Shown here in pieces: positions 9,662 to 18,267 of a stretch of 64,000 nucleotides of DNA; position 1 is the first letter of the stretch; the number at the start of each line of letters is the position of its first letter. The position numbers and the translations under genes are program-made. The stretch lies in the NCBI RefSeq assembly GCF_012027355.1, contig NZ_SNUH01000001.1, positions 1-64,000 on the forward strand, in the 5' to 3' direction. The notes below the pieces were generated by a model. The model was not told the origin of the DNA, made no database searches, and was given only the letters and a program-made list of their open reading frames with translations. Origin of the DNA: Thermococcus sp. M36. GTDB lineage: Archaea > Methanobacteriota_B > Thermococci > Thermococcales > Thermococcaceae.

Positions 9662-9738
9662 TGGAGCCGGGACCGGGATTTGAACCCGGGACCTGCGGAT
9701 TACGAGTCCGCCGCCCTGCCGAGCTAGGCTACCCCGGC
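9662..9738 (-). tRNA. tRNA-Thr (anticodon CGT)
   Basis: A full cloverleaf is readable on the minus strand: acceptor GCCGGGG paired with TCCCGGC (one G-U), D arm, anticodon stem GCGGA/TCCGC around loop CTCGTAA with anticodon CGT, T arm CCGGG-TTCAAAT-CCCGG, and an encoded CCA. No intron is seen. It reads ACG threonine codons. Confidence 0.97.
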
Positions 9739-9762
9739 ACCCGATGTTAAGGTTTCAGGGGA

Positions 9763-9772
9763 GTTTATAAGC
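9763..9772 (-). promoter_or_regulatory. TATA box of tRNA-Thr
   Basis: GCTTATAAAC on the minus strand, centred about 30 bp before the mature 5' end at 9738, puts transcription start a few bases upstream of the tRNA. Confidence 0.7.
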
Positions 9773-9777
9773 TTTAC

Positions 9778-10593
9778 TCACGGGTTCTGTAGGATGCCCG
9801 TCACGAGTTCGTGCCACCTCTCGGGGTCAACCGCAACTATCAGGACAAGGATAGCCAGGAGGAGGTTAAAGACAGTGATCCGCCTCAGAGACCGGACCTC
9901 GATGCCGTACAGTACCTCCGGGATGTCCGTGTGCCTCCCCTCCGTGAACCGGGAGACGGCGATGCCGAGCAGGAATCCTGTTACCACATCGTAGATCCAG
10001 TGGTGACCCAGGAGGACGGTGGCAAATGGTATCATTGTGTTCATCCCTATCAGAGCTCTTCCGCTTGGGCTTTTTCTGTACTTCCAGAGGGTTATTATGT
10101 GTATGGCCACAAAAGTGTTGTGAAGGGACGGCAGAACGAACTCCTGCCTGGTCAGCAGGGTGTTCACGGAAGTATAGCCAGGCATGCCGTAAACCATGTG
10201 TGGAGCGTGGACGTGGGCCACTAGGTACACCACACCAGCAACAGCGTATGCCCCAAGGTACCTCAGGAACAGTTCATCCGAGCCCTCAAGGTCGCGCTTG
10301 TAGAGGAGGAGGTATGCCACCGTTAGTGCAATTGAGCCGGAAAAACCCAGGTAGTACACGGCCGAAAATAGGGGGTCCAGGAAGGGAACGCTCTTAGTGA
10401 GCTCCACGAGGCCGAGCACGAGATCCCTTGAGGTCAGTGGAAGTTCAAGGAAGCTACCGGTAAAATCAATGCTCCAGCGGCCCAGATAGCCGTAAATTAT
10501 GCCGAAGGCGATCCAGCCAAAGTAGCTCATAAGAAACGCGTTGAGCCTCAGAAGGACAGCGGGATCGTGGAGTCTCTGACGGAGCGTGTCCAT
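9778..10593 (-). CDS. PAP2-superfamily membrane phosphatase/transferase
   Basis: The 271-residue membrane protein has about six hydrophobic helices and two PAP2 motifs near its C-terminal half: LPSLHNTF (PSxH type) and GHHWIYDVVTGFLLG (His and Asp of the third motif). The second form resembles inositolphosphorylceramide or inositolphosphate transferases rather than plain undecaprenyl-diphosphate phosphatases, so it may move a phosphorylated head group on or off a lipid. ATG at 10593 follows a GGGGGT element; the longer frame to 10683 would begin before the TATA-like region at about 10660. The gene abuts tRNA-Thr and is divergent from the HAD gene. Confidence 0.78.
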   Translation of the reverse strand: MDTLRQRLHDPAVLLRLNAFLMSYFGWIAFGIIYGYLGRWSIDFTGSFLELPLTSRDLVLGLVELTKSVPFLDPLFSAVYYLGFSGSIALTVAYLLLYKRDLEGSDELFLRYLGAYAVAGVVYLVAHVHAPHMVYGMPGYTSVNTLLTRQEFVLPSLHNTFVAIHIITLWKYRKSPSGRALIGMNTMIPFATVLLGHHWIYDVVTGFLLGIAVSRFTEGRHTDIPEVLYGIEVRSLRRITVFNLLLAILVLIVAVDPERWHELVTGILQNP

Positions 10594-10702
10594 GCTTTTA
10601 CCCCCGGTAGTCAGGCCCTTAACTTCCACAAGGTGAATGCGGTGGAGCTTATCTCCTAAGCCCTTAAAAAGCTTACACCCCACTAGGTGATGGTGGATCG
10701 AA

Positions 10703-11149
10703 ATGGAGATTCCAAACTATGGGATTATTGAGTTTTATGCCGTCCTCTTTGACCTCAACGGAACCCTTGGGGAAGGGGGTAAGGTCGACGAGGAGGTCAG
10801 GCACCTGCTGGAAAGGCTCGCCGACAGGTACACAGTTGTCGTTCTGAGCGCTGACACCTTCGGCACTCTGGAGGAGGAGCTGAAAGGCCTACCGGTCAGG
10901 GTTGAGAGAGTTTCCAGCGGTGCTGAGAAGGCCAGGATAGCGGAGGGCTACAAACCCTATGCCGCAGTCGGCAACGGCAACAACGACGTGGCGATGCTTG
11001 AGGGGGCAGAACTGGCCTTCTGTGTCGTCGGGCCCGAAGGGGCCACCGTTGATGCACTCTTGGCGAGCGACATCATTGTTAAGGACGTTAGGGATGCCAT
11101 AGCGATGCTCCTAGATGAAAGGAAGCTGATAGCGACGCTCAGAGGGTGA
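10703..11149 (+). CDS. HAD-superfamily soluble P-type ATPase-like phosphatase
   Basis: The 148-residue protein has HAD motifs in order: FDLNGTLGEGG (nucleophile Asp; Asn replaces the second Asp of DxDGT, as in P-type ATPases), VVVLSAD as motif II, a Lys region, and VGNGNNDVAMLEGAE as motif III/IV. It is the COG4087 type, a phosphorylation domain without the transport part. Its substrate is unknown. The ATG follows GGTGATGGTGG, and the next gene begins 3 bp after its stop, so the pair is an operon. Confidence 0.85.
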   Translation: MEIPNYGIIEFYAVLFDLNGTLGEGGKVDEEVRHLLERLADRYTVVVLSADTFGTLEEELKGLPVRVERVSSGAEKARIAEGYKPYAAVGNGNNDVAMLEGAELAFCVVGPEGATVDALLASDIIVKDVRDAIAMLLDERKLIATLRG

Positions 11150-11152
11150 GCT

Positions 11153-11770
11153 ATGGGGTACAGAACGCTGAAGAAAATCGGAACGGCTGAGCTGGTAATC
11201 AAAAAGTCGGTTTTCATAGGCTATGCCTCACCCGCGGATAGTGAGAAGGATGCCAAGGCGTTCATAGCCAAAATAAAAGCCCACCACAGGGACGCGACTC
11301 ACAACGTCTCAGCCTACCTCATCAACGATGGGAAGAACTTCGCCGTTCGCTACGATGACGATGGCGAGCCTAAAGGCTCAGCAGGGAAGCCTGTCTTAAA
11401 GGTCATCCAGAACAAAGGTCTGAGCAACGTTGTTGTCGTGGTTACGCGCTACTTCGGCGGCATAAAGCTCGGCTACGGCGGGCTTGTTAAGGCCTACAGC
11501 GATGCGGCCAGCTTGGCCATAGATAAGGCTGGCATCGTCGAAATCTACGAAACCGAGCGTTTTGAGGTTACCCTCCCCTACAACCTCTTCCACGTTGTAA
11601 AGGAGACTGTTGAGAAGGCAGGCGGCAGAATAGTCGGAGAGGAATACGGCGGACTGGTTAAGTTCACGGTCGAGACGCGGAAGGGTGAAGCAGAGTCCCT
11701 GATGGAGCTCCTCACGGAGAGGACGAAGGGAAGAGTCAGACTGAGACCGCTGTTCATGAGGAGCCTGTGA
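11153..11770 (+). CDS. YigZ/IMPACT family protein
   Basis: This 205-residue protein matches the UPF0029/IMPACT family across its length: KSVFIGYASPADSEKDAKAF, HHRDATHNVSAYL, YDDDGEPKGSAGKPVL, and VVVVTRYFGGIKLGYGGLV, followed by the C-terminal ferredoxin-like domain seen in YigZ. The eukaryotic relative IMPACT modulates Gcn2; bacterial and archaeal members have no settled role. It follows the HAD gene with a 3-bp gap. A palindromic array sits directly after its stop, between it and the convergent helicase. Confidence 0.92.
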   Translation: MGYRTLKKIGTAELVIKKSVFIGYASPADSEKDAKAFIAKIKAHHRDATHNVSAYLINDGKNFAVRYDDDGEPKGSAGKPVLKVIQNKGLSNVVVVVTRYFGGIKLGYGGLVKAYSDAASLAIDKAGIVEIYETERFEVTLPYNLFHVVKETVEKAGGRIVGEEYGGLVKFTVETRKGEAESLMELLTERTKGRVRLRPLFMRSL

Positions 11771-11771
11771 T

Positions 11772-11808
11772 TTTTTACATCCCATGTAAATTACATGGTA
11801 TGTAAAAA
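11772..11808. repeat. Tandem palindromes between convergent genes
   Basis: Four copies of TACAT or its complement ATGTA alternate: TACAT-ccc-ATGTA-aat-TACAT-ggt-ATGTA. They form two perfect short palindromes (centres 11782 and 11798, 16 bp apart) and together one 18-bp-arm inverted repeat with a single mismatch around A11790. T-runs lie at both edges. It may be a bidirectional terminator or a double binding site for a DNA-binding protein. Confidence 0.7.
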
Positions 11809-11824
11809 TCGCTCGACGTTAACA

Positions 11825-14500
11825 TTATTTCCCCAGAATTTTCTCCCACACCCTTATCGCCATCCATTTATCAAGGAACTCATTGAAGGTGCCGCACTTC
11901 GGCGAGAGGACGCAGACCGGGCAGCCGTCTTTGCATTCGCAGCCCTTCAGGTGCTCTAAACTCTTCTCCATCAGTTTTTCGGCGTTCTCGTAGAGTATTG
12001 GCGCCAGCCCAGCGCCGAACTCGTTGCCGTCGTAGATAAACACCACTGGCTTCCCTACGTGGGGCGGATTGGGGAAGCTCGCGTAGCTGTAGCCGCCGAG
12101 CTCGCGTGAATCGACGTAGGTGAAGATGGGCGCTATCTTGATAATGTTGTGCTCTATGGCGTGAAGGGCCGAGCCTATTCCATCCTTGCTGTCCACCATC
12201 TTCTTTATCGCAAAGGCCAGCTCCTCCTCGTTTATTCCAAAACGCTGGAGGGTGTCGCCTATGGCCTTCCTGATGACGTGGCTCGTGGCACCGAGGTAGA
12301 TGGGGAAGAGCTTCTTTCTGTCCAGGTTCTCGTAGAGGGTGAAAGCGAGGTCTTCCTTGCCTTTCTCCGCAGCTATGCCGAAAAATTCCCTGAACTCCTC
12401 GTTCGGAATCTCTCGTATCCAGTCAGGGAAGACGAGCCAGATTCCCTCGGTCTCGAACTCCCTAATGTGGGGCTCCTCGAACTCAACCCTGGCGAACCTT
12501 TCCCAGTTGAGTATCGAGAAGTCTTCGTCGGCCTTGACCCTCTCACCGCTCAGGGGGGAATAGATTTCACCCTTCAGGACTCCCGCCTCCTTCAGCCTCA
12601 TCAGTTCAGCCACGTAGTTGCCCACGTCGTTGCCCTTGATGGCGAAGCCAGTATAGATATGCCTCACCCTGAGCCGGCCGAGACATATCTCGACGCCCCT
12701 ATACGCTTTGCTCGCCGTTGTCTCAAGTATCTCTACCTCCTCGCGCTTGCTCACGAATGTCTCCACGTCCCAGAGGCGATTTAACTGCCTGGCGAAGACG
12801 AAGTGGAACTTTCCAAGGGTTAAGCGCTCTCCTGACATGTAAAGCTCCCCGCGGGAGAAGTAGGCCATTCCAGGGAGGAGTGAGCGGTGATACTCGTCGG
12901 CATCGACCTCCTCGATGAGGTAGCCCTTTATCTTGAGCCAGTTGACGAAGCGGAGAAGCTCTCCAATGTCCCGCTTCTGCATCAGCTTCGCCCTTATCCA
13001 GGGCTCGTCCTTGACGAGGAAGAAGCTCTCGTCGGTGGCCGTCCTGAGGGAGGAGTAGCTGAAAGCGGGCCTCAAAGGTCTGACCTCGAGCTTGCCTGTT
13101 ATTGGGTTCTTCCTGAGCGAGGCCCTGCGCTCTATAACAAGCCTCTCCATCACCTTTCGCTCGAACTCGTCCAGTTCGTCCCACTCGATTACTCCTATTT
13201 CAGTGAGCAGATAGTGCAGGTGCTTCTCCGCTATGCGCTCGTTCTCCAGGTTGACTGGCATGTACTCGATTATGCCCTTCTCGAGCCTCTCGGTTAGCTC
13301 GTCGAAGTGCTCGCGGTAGTAATAATCCAACCCGTTCTTCCTGAGGACAATGCCGTTTATCGCTTCCCTATCGGCGCTCCTTCCGGCCCTTCCAAAGCGC
13401 TGGATGAGTGAGAAGAGACCGTCGGGCGGAATGCCGTAGTTTATCACCGCATCCAGATCGCCGATGTCGATGCCGAGCTCGAGGGCGTTGGTTGTTAGGA
13501 GAACGAGAAGCTTCCCCTCCTTGAAGTCCCGTTCTATCTCCCAGCGGATGTTTTTAGGCAGCGTCCCTTTGTAGGTGCTCGTCTTGTGGAAGACTGGCGA
13601 ATTGAGGAGGAAGCGCATGAGCTTCTCCGTTCCTTTACGTGAGTCGAAGAAGACGAGAGTCTTAATCTTCTTCTCGGCGAGCCTCTCCACAACGGCCCTC
13701 AAAAGCTGTCTCTCGTCGAGGTTCTTGGGCTCGAAGAGGATTAAGTACCGCCTCGGGAAGGGGTTCCTGGCCTCGCTTACCGGCTCGAACTCAGCTCTAA
13801 AAAGCTTCTCTGCAAACTCCCTTGGGTTTCTCAGTGTCGCTGAGAGGGCTATTATTTGAGGCTTCGCGCCGAGGCGCTTGAGCCTGAAGGCCAGCCGTCT
13901 GAACAGGTAAGCCGCGTTGCTTCCGAAGACGCCGCGATAAACGTGAAGCTCGTCCACGACGAGATAGCGGAGGTTCCTCAAAAGCCACTCGTAGTCGCGC
14001 CATCTCCTGAGGATGTTGTAGTGGAGCATATCCGGGGTCGTGAATATTACCCGCGGCCTCTCGCGGAGGATTTCCCTGCGCTTCTCCCAGGAGACGTCAC
14101 CCGTCAGAATCCTCGCGGGCACGAATTTCCCGGTGAGGCGATAGAAGATGATGTTCTGGAGGGAAAACTTCTCAAGCTGGTTGTTTATGAGGGCGCGCGT
14201 CGGATAAACGAGGAGATAGGTTGCCCGGGGGTTGGAAAGGTAGGAGTCGAATATCGCCAGCCGGAATATCTCGCTCTTCCCGCTGGCGGTCGGGGTTGTT
14301 ACAACGATGTTCTTCCCGGAGTAGAGGCTTTCGAGGGCCTCAACCTGATGGCGGTAGAGGGAAAAGCCGAGTTCTTCGAGGAGCTCGTTTATCTCGGGGT
14401 TGTTGAACCGAAAATCGGAGAACTCGCCGCCTCTCGGAGGAAAAACGTGAACTTTGGCTATTTCAGACTTGAGGGGTTTGAGGGTCTCGAAGAGGGACAT
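11825..14500 (-). CDS. DEAD/DEAH-box helicase with C-terminal Cys cluster (COG1205)
   Basis: The 891-residue protein has RecA-like helicase motifs: TPTASGKS (Walker A, 69-76), VVDELHVY (motif II), ALSATL, an N-terminal Q-like YRHQVEAL, and QRFGRAGR as motif VI. The C-terminus carries CECKDGCPVCVLSPKC, the metal-binding cysteine cluster that defines COG1205 (DUF1998; relatives Hrq1 and MrfA). Relatives act 3' to 5' on DNA in crosslink or damage repair; that role is inferred. A TATA-like AAATTTTTTAG near 14528 places transcription start at or within a few bases of the ATG, and no Shine-Dalgarno is seen, so the mRNA may be leaderless. Confidence 0.93.
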   Translation of the reverse strand: MSLFETLKPLKSEIAKVHVFPPRGGEFSDFRFNNPEINELLEELGFSLYRHQVEALESLYSGKNIVVTTPTASGKSEIFRLAIFDSYLSNPRATYLLVYPTRALINNQLEKFSLQNIIFYRLTGKFVPARILTGDVSWEKRREILRERPRVIFTTPDMLHYNILRRWRDYEWLLRNLRYLVVDELHVYRGVFGSNAAYLFRRLAFRLKRLGAKPQIIALSATLRNPREFAEKLFRAEFEPVSEARNPFPRRYLILFEPKNLDERQLLRAVVERLAEKKIKTLVFFDSRKGTEKLMRFLLNSPVFHKTSTYKGTLPKNIRWEIERDFKEGKLLVLLTTNALELGIDIGDLDAVINYGIPPDGLFSLIQRFGRAGRSADREAINGIVLRKNGLDYYYREHFDELTERLEKGIIEYMPVNLENERIAEKHLHYLLTEIGVIEWDELDEFERKVMERLVIERRASLRKNPITGKLEVRPLRPAFSYSSLRTATDESFFLVKDEPWIRAKLMQKRDIGELLRFVNWLKIKGYLIEEVDADEYHRSLLPGMAYFSRGELYMSGERLTLGKFHFVFARQLNRLWDVETFVSKREEVEILETTASKAYRGVEICLGRLRVRHIYTGFAIKGNDVGNYVAELMRLKEAGVLKGEIYSPLSGERVKADEDFSILNWERFARVEFEEPHIREFETEGIWLVFPDWIREIPNEEFREFFGIAAEKGKEDLAFTLYENLDRKKLFPIYLGATSHVIRKAIGDTLQRFGINEEELAFAIKKMVDSKDGIGSALHAIEHNIIKIAPIFTYVDSRELGGYSYASFPNPPHVGKPVVFIYDGNEFGAGLAPILYENAEKLMEKSLEHLKGCECKDGCPVCVLSPKCGTFNEFLDKWMAIRVWEKILGK

Positions 14501-14563
14501 GGAGATATATTGGGGGGAAACCGCTAAAAAATTTCTGGGGGCGAGGACACCAACACAATAAGC

Positions 14564-14572
14564 GATTTAAAC
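14564..14572 (+). promoter_or_regulatory. TATA box of the interrupted membrane protein gene
   Basis: GATTTAAAC is placed to start transcription near 14594, nine bases before the ATG at 14603. It shows the broken gene still has a plausible promoter. Confidence 0.5.
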
Positions 14573-14602
14573 ACCGCCCTCAGAATGATTATGGGGATCA
14601 CC

Positions 14603-14872
14603 ATGGATGCCCATGAGGACGAATACGTTAGGATGTGGGCGGAGCAGATAAAGGCGAAGAAGCGAAGGAAGATAAAACTAACGCTCTTTATCCTGGGACT
14701 GTAGATTATTCTCCTGCTCGCATCGAGAAACAGTCCAGCCATCTTCTTTGGGGTGCTGTTCGGCGGCCTTTTTGTCATGGTGCTGTTCCTCCTCTCCCCC
14801 ACCACCGAAGGGGAAGCGGGGGAGTTTTGGACGAGGGAAGTTGTAAGATGGAGGGACAGGAACAGTCCCTAA
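14603..14872 (+). pseudogene. Small two-helix membrane protein broken by an in-frame TAG
   Basis: From ATG 14603 the frame reads 89 codons to TAA 14870-14872 except for a single TAG at 14702-14704 (codon 34). Both halves look coding and belong together: a charged N-terminus (VRMWAEQIKAKKRRKIK), a first helix TLFILGL*IILLLA that spans the TAG, a second helix AIFFGVLFGGLFVMVLFLL, then a charged tail ending RWRDRNSP. A TATA box precedes it. The simplest reading is a recent nonsense mutation; sequencing error or readthrough are alternatives. The family is not recognised. It lies between the helicase and ABCE1 genes and is divergent from the helicase. Confidence 0.65.
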
Positions 14873-14947
14873 GCTATCGAGACAACAAGGATTATCCAAC
14901 CCGCAACCCTTTAAAACCCTCTTCCTCAGCCTAACCCGGTGGTGAGA

Positions 14948-16723
14948 ATGAGGATCGCGGTCATCGATTACGACAAGTGCAACCCTGACAAGTGCGGGCA
15001 CTTCCTGTGTGAGCGCGTCTGCCCAGTCAATCGAATGGGTGGCGAGGCTATAATCATCGACGAGGAGAACTACAGGCCCATAATCCAAGAGGCAAGCTGT
15101 ACCGGCTGTGGAATCTGCGTTCACAAGTGCCCGTTCAACGCGATAACCATCGTGAACCTCCCGGAGGAGCTTGAAGAGGGCTGCGTCCACCGCTACGGCG
15201 TCAACGCCTTTGTGCTGTACCGCCTGCCGGTCGTCAAGGACGGTATGGTCGTCGGAATCCTTGGTCCAAACGGAACCGGTAAGACCACCGCGGTCAAGAT
15301 ACTCGCCGGCCAGCTCCTCCCGAACCTCTGTGGAGACAACGACAGCTGGGACAACGTTATCAGGGCCTTCCGCGGCAACGAGCTCCAGACCTACTTTGAG
15401 AGGCTGAAAAACAAGGAGATTAGACCCGTTGTCAAGCCCCAGTACGTCGATTTAATCCCCAAGGCAGTGAAGGGCAAGGTGAGAGACTTACTCAAGAGGG
15501 CAGACGAGATTGGAGCATTCGATGAAGTTGTTGATGAGCTCGAGCTCAGGAACGTCCTAGATAGGAACATAGACCAGCTAAGCGGTGGTGAGCTGCAGAG
15601 GGTTGCAATAGCCGCGGCTCTGCTCAGGAATGCACACTTCTACTTCTTTGACGAGCCCTCCAGCTACCTCGATATACGACAGCGCCTCAAGGTCGCGAGG
15701 ATAATAAGGAAGCTTGCCAACTCAGGAAAGGCCGTCTTAACTGTCGAGCACGACCTGGCGGTTCTCGACTACCTGAGCGACATAATCCACGTCGTCTACG
15801 GTAAGCCTGGCGCTTACGGTATCTTCTCCCAGCCGAAGGGAACGAGGAACGGCATCAACGAGTTCCTCAGGGGTTACCTAAGAGACGAGAACGTTAGATT
15901 TAGGCCCTACGAGATACGCTTCACCAAGTCCAGCGAGAGGCAGAGCCAGGCGAGCGAGATACTCGTTGAGTATCCGCGCCTCGTCAAGGACTACGGTGGG
16001 TTCAGACTGGAGGCCGAGCCAGGGACGCTCTACATGGGTGAAGTGGTTAGCATCGTTGGCCCAAACGGTATCGGTAAGACCACCTTCGTGAAGATGCTGG
16101 CCGGAGTGGAGAAGCCGACGGAGGGCGAGGTTGACTGGGAGCTCAAGGTCAGTTACAAGCCCCAGTACATCAAGGCAGACTATGAGGGAACGGTTTACGA
16201 CCTCCTGAGCAAGATAGATGCCTCAAAGCTCCTCAGCAACTTCTACAAGACCGAGCTGTTAAACCCGCTGGGCATTCCAGACCTCTACGACAAGCAGGTG
16301 AACGAGCTGAGCGGTGGAGAGTTGCAGAGGGTCGCTATAACTGCGGCGCTCATACGCGATGCCGACCTCTACCTGCTCGACGAGCCCTCAGCCTACCTCG
16401 ACGTCGAGCAGCGCTTGGCTGTATCAAGGGCGATAAGGCACCTCATGGAGAAGGAAGGAAAGACTGCCCTCGTAGTAGAGCACGACGTCCTCATGATAGA
16501 CTACATAAGCGACAGGATAATGGTCTTCGAGGGAGAGCCTGGCAAGTACGGTAGGGCCCTGCCGCCGACGGGAATGCGCGAGGGCATGAACCGCTTCCTG
16601 GCCAGTGTGGGAGTAACCTTCAGACGCGACCCAGACACCGGAAGGCCAAGGGCCAACAAGGAAGGAAGCGTCAAGGACAGGGAGCAGAAGGAGATGGGGG
16701 AGTACTACTACGTTGCCCCATGA
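14948..16723 (+). CDS. Ribosome recycling ATPase ABCE1
   Basis: ABCE1 splits ribosomes after termination and takes part in initiation. The 591-residue product has two N-terminal 4Fe-4S motifs (the first around CNPDKCGHFLCERVCP, the second CTGCGICVHKCP), then two ABC domains: GPNGTGKTT, LSGGELQR and FFDEPSSYLD in the first; GPNGIGKTT, LSGGELQR and LLDEPSAYLD in the second, with the hinge between and at the end. ATG 14948 is chosen because GGTGG at 14938-14942 is well spaced; two GTG codons just upstream would add three residues. TATA TTTAAAA lies near 14910. Confidence 0.98.
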   Translation: MRIAVIDYDKCNPDKCGHFLCERVCPVNRMGGEAIIIDEENYRPIIQEASCTGCGICVHKCPFNAITIVNLPEELEEGCVHRYGVNAFVLYRLPVVKDGMVVGILGPNGTGKTTAVKILAGQLLPNLCGDNDSWDNVIRAFRGNELQTYFERLKNKEIRPVVKPQYVDLIPKAVKGKVRDLLKRADEIGAFDEVVDELELRNVLDRNIDQLSGGELQRVAIAAALLRNAHFYFFDEPSSYLDIRQRLKVARIIRKLANSGKAVLTVEHDLAVLDYLSDIIHVVYGKPGAYGIFSQPKGTRNGINEFLRGYLRDENVRFRPYEIRFTKSSERQSQASEILVEYPRLVKDYGGFRLEAEPGTLYMGEVVSIVGPNGIGKTTFVKMLAGVEKPTEGEVDWELKVSYKPQYIKADYEGTVYDLLSKIDASKLLSNFYKTELLNPLGIPDLYDKQVNELSGGELQRVAITAALIRDADLYLLDEPSAYLDVEQRLAVSRAIRHLMEKEGKTALVVEHDVLMIDYISDRIMVFEGEPGKYGRALPPTGMREGMNRFLASVGVTFRRDPDTGRPRANKEGSVKDREQKEMGEYYYVAP

Positions 16724-16928
16724 TTTTTCTACCCATACTTCCATTCCTGTACCTTTTCTTCTTCAGCAGTCCGCGCTCTGGGAGTAGTTCACCGGACGGA
16801 GCTTGATGGGTATCCTATAAACCCAGATAAACGTTGGCTAACGTTGTTTAACGGTAAAACTGAAAGAAGCCTGGGAGAACACCTCATTGTGAACAAACGC
16901 AAACCTAAGGATACGATTTCGTGAAAAA

Positions 16929-16940
16929 GGCTTAAATAGG
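16929..16940 (+). promoter_or_regulatory. TATA box of the CWB2 surface protein
   Basis: GGCTTAAATAGG, with transcription start expected near 16961 and a GAGGTGA ribosome site at 16962-16968 before ATG 16975. The 16724-16928 stretch upstream holds only loose AACGTTG repeats near 16828-16858 and no gene that I can support. Confidence 0.6.
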
Positions 16941-16974
16941 TACTCTCTCATAGAGACAATCGAGGTGAAGCGCC

Positions 16975-18165
16975 ATGATGTGGAAAAAAGGCGTGGCATT
17001 GCTCTTTGGTTTGATGTTGATATCGGCAGGGTTCGCCTTTGGCAGTGTCTCTGCCGGGGAAACCACTGTGACTGTTATACTTGTCAGCGACAACGAGGCT
17101 GACGGCGCACTCGCCCAGTACATTGCTAACCTCACGGGAGCAGTGGTGGTAACGACCCAGTGGGGCGTCTACGACCCCAACGTCACCGCGGAGATCATAA
17201 GCCACGCCCCCGATGAGGTCATAATAATCGGCGGCCCGGACGCCGTCGTTGACCAGTACATAGACGACCTCCAGGAGTTCAACATAACCACCGAGCGCTG
17301 GTGGGGCCGGAACAGGTACGAGACAAACATGGCAGTTATAGGGAACGCAACGGTCAGGCTTGGGCTCAGGTTCGGGGACGACATGGTAGTGGTGCCTGGT
17401 AATGATACTGCTGGAATCAGGGAGGCCATCAAAAAGGCCATGAGAACGAGGGCGGTAATTATATTTGCCAACGAAAGCACCGATGTCCCCGGGGTCATCG
17501 CCAGAATGAGGATCCATCCTAGGAACGTGACCGTCGTTGGGAGCGCCGCCATGGAGAGGATCGCAGAAAGGGTCATGAAGCAGCTGGCGATGCACGGCGG
17601 CATCGGGGCCAACGTCAGCGAAGTCCGGGTCAACATAACGGCCGAGATGGCCATGGAGGCCATCAACATGAGCGAGCAGAGGGTGGCGACAGCCGAGGAG
17701 ATGATGGCGAACGTTACCCTGCCGCCGCAGATGGAGAAAGTCGCTGAAAGGATGCTCGACCTTGCGAAGGAGGAGCTCAAACTGGCCAAGGAGGCATACA
17801 CCGCCGGCAACTACGGCAGGGCCTACGGACAGGCCATAGCCGCTAAGGCCCACGCCGAGTTCGCAATCAGAATGGCCTCCAGGGAGTGGCAGGCGATGCT
17901 CAAGACCAACAAGGAGATGGGGCTGGAAATAAAGCTCAGAATGATCAGTGCCCAGCTGGAGGTTCTAAAGAGGAGTGGTGTTAACGTCTCCGAAATAGAG
18001 ACCCTTGTGGACGCGGCCAAGAAGGCGCTGGAGCAGGGGGACATCGACGCTGCCCACAGCCTGCTGATGGAGATACGGATGAGCCTGAAGACGCTGTACC
18101 TCAAGGAGAGACTCTCCCTCAGAAGGGGCAAGCACGTCCCGTTTGGTGGTCATGGGGCCCCATGA
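16975..18165 (+). CDS. Secreted protein with cell-wall-binding repeat 2-like domain
   Basis: A signal peptide (MMWKKGVALLFGLMLISAG then SVSA, cleavage near residue 27) opens this 396-residue protein. Residues 30-200 form a CWB2-like domain: VTVILVSDNEADGALAQYIANL, EVIIIGGPDAVV, ERWWGRNRYETNMAV, and VVVPGNDTAGI...VTVVGSAAM. The rest is helical, Ala/Glu/Lys-rich and probably coiled coil (EKVAERMLDLAKEELKLAKEAY). Many N-x-S/T sequons suit N-glycosylation by AglB. No C-terminal membrane anchor is present; the tail is basic and Gly-rich. It probably sits on the cell surface, with unknown task. Confidence 0.8.
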   Translation: MMWKKGVALLFGLMLISAGFAFGSVSAGETTVTVILVSDNEADGALAQYIANLTGAVVVTTQWGVYDPNVTAEIISHAPDEVIIIGGPDAVVDQYIDDLQEFNITTERWWGRNRYETNMAVIGNATVRLGLRFGDDMVVVPGNDTAGIREAIKKAMRTRAVIIFANESTDVPGVIARMRIHPRNVTVVGSAAMERIAERVMKQLAMHGGIGANVSEVRVNITAEMAMEAINMSEQRVATAEEMMANVTLPPQMEKVAERMLDLAKEELKLAKEAYTAGNYGRAYGQAIAAKAHAEFAIRMASREWQAMLKTNKEMGLEIKLRMISAQLEVLKRSGVNVSEIETLVDAAKKALEQGDIDAAHSLLMEIRMSLKTLYLKERLSLRRGKHVPFGGHGAP

Positions 18166-18267
18166 GCCCCTTGCAACATCTCTATTTTTATTGGATACAG
18201 GGCAAAGTAATTTAAGCGTGTGAGAGATACCAGAGCGGCTGGGACTTCAGAAACAGGGGTGATTCAC

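Noticed and set aside
14702-14704. TAG read as pyrrolysine
   Set aside because: Thermococcales lack the pyrrolysine system as far as known; nonsense mutation or error is simpler.
16720-16806. 28-codon hydrophobic frame overlapping the ABCE1 stop
   Set aside because: No ribosome site or conservation cue; too short to support.
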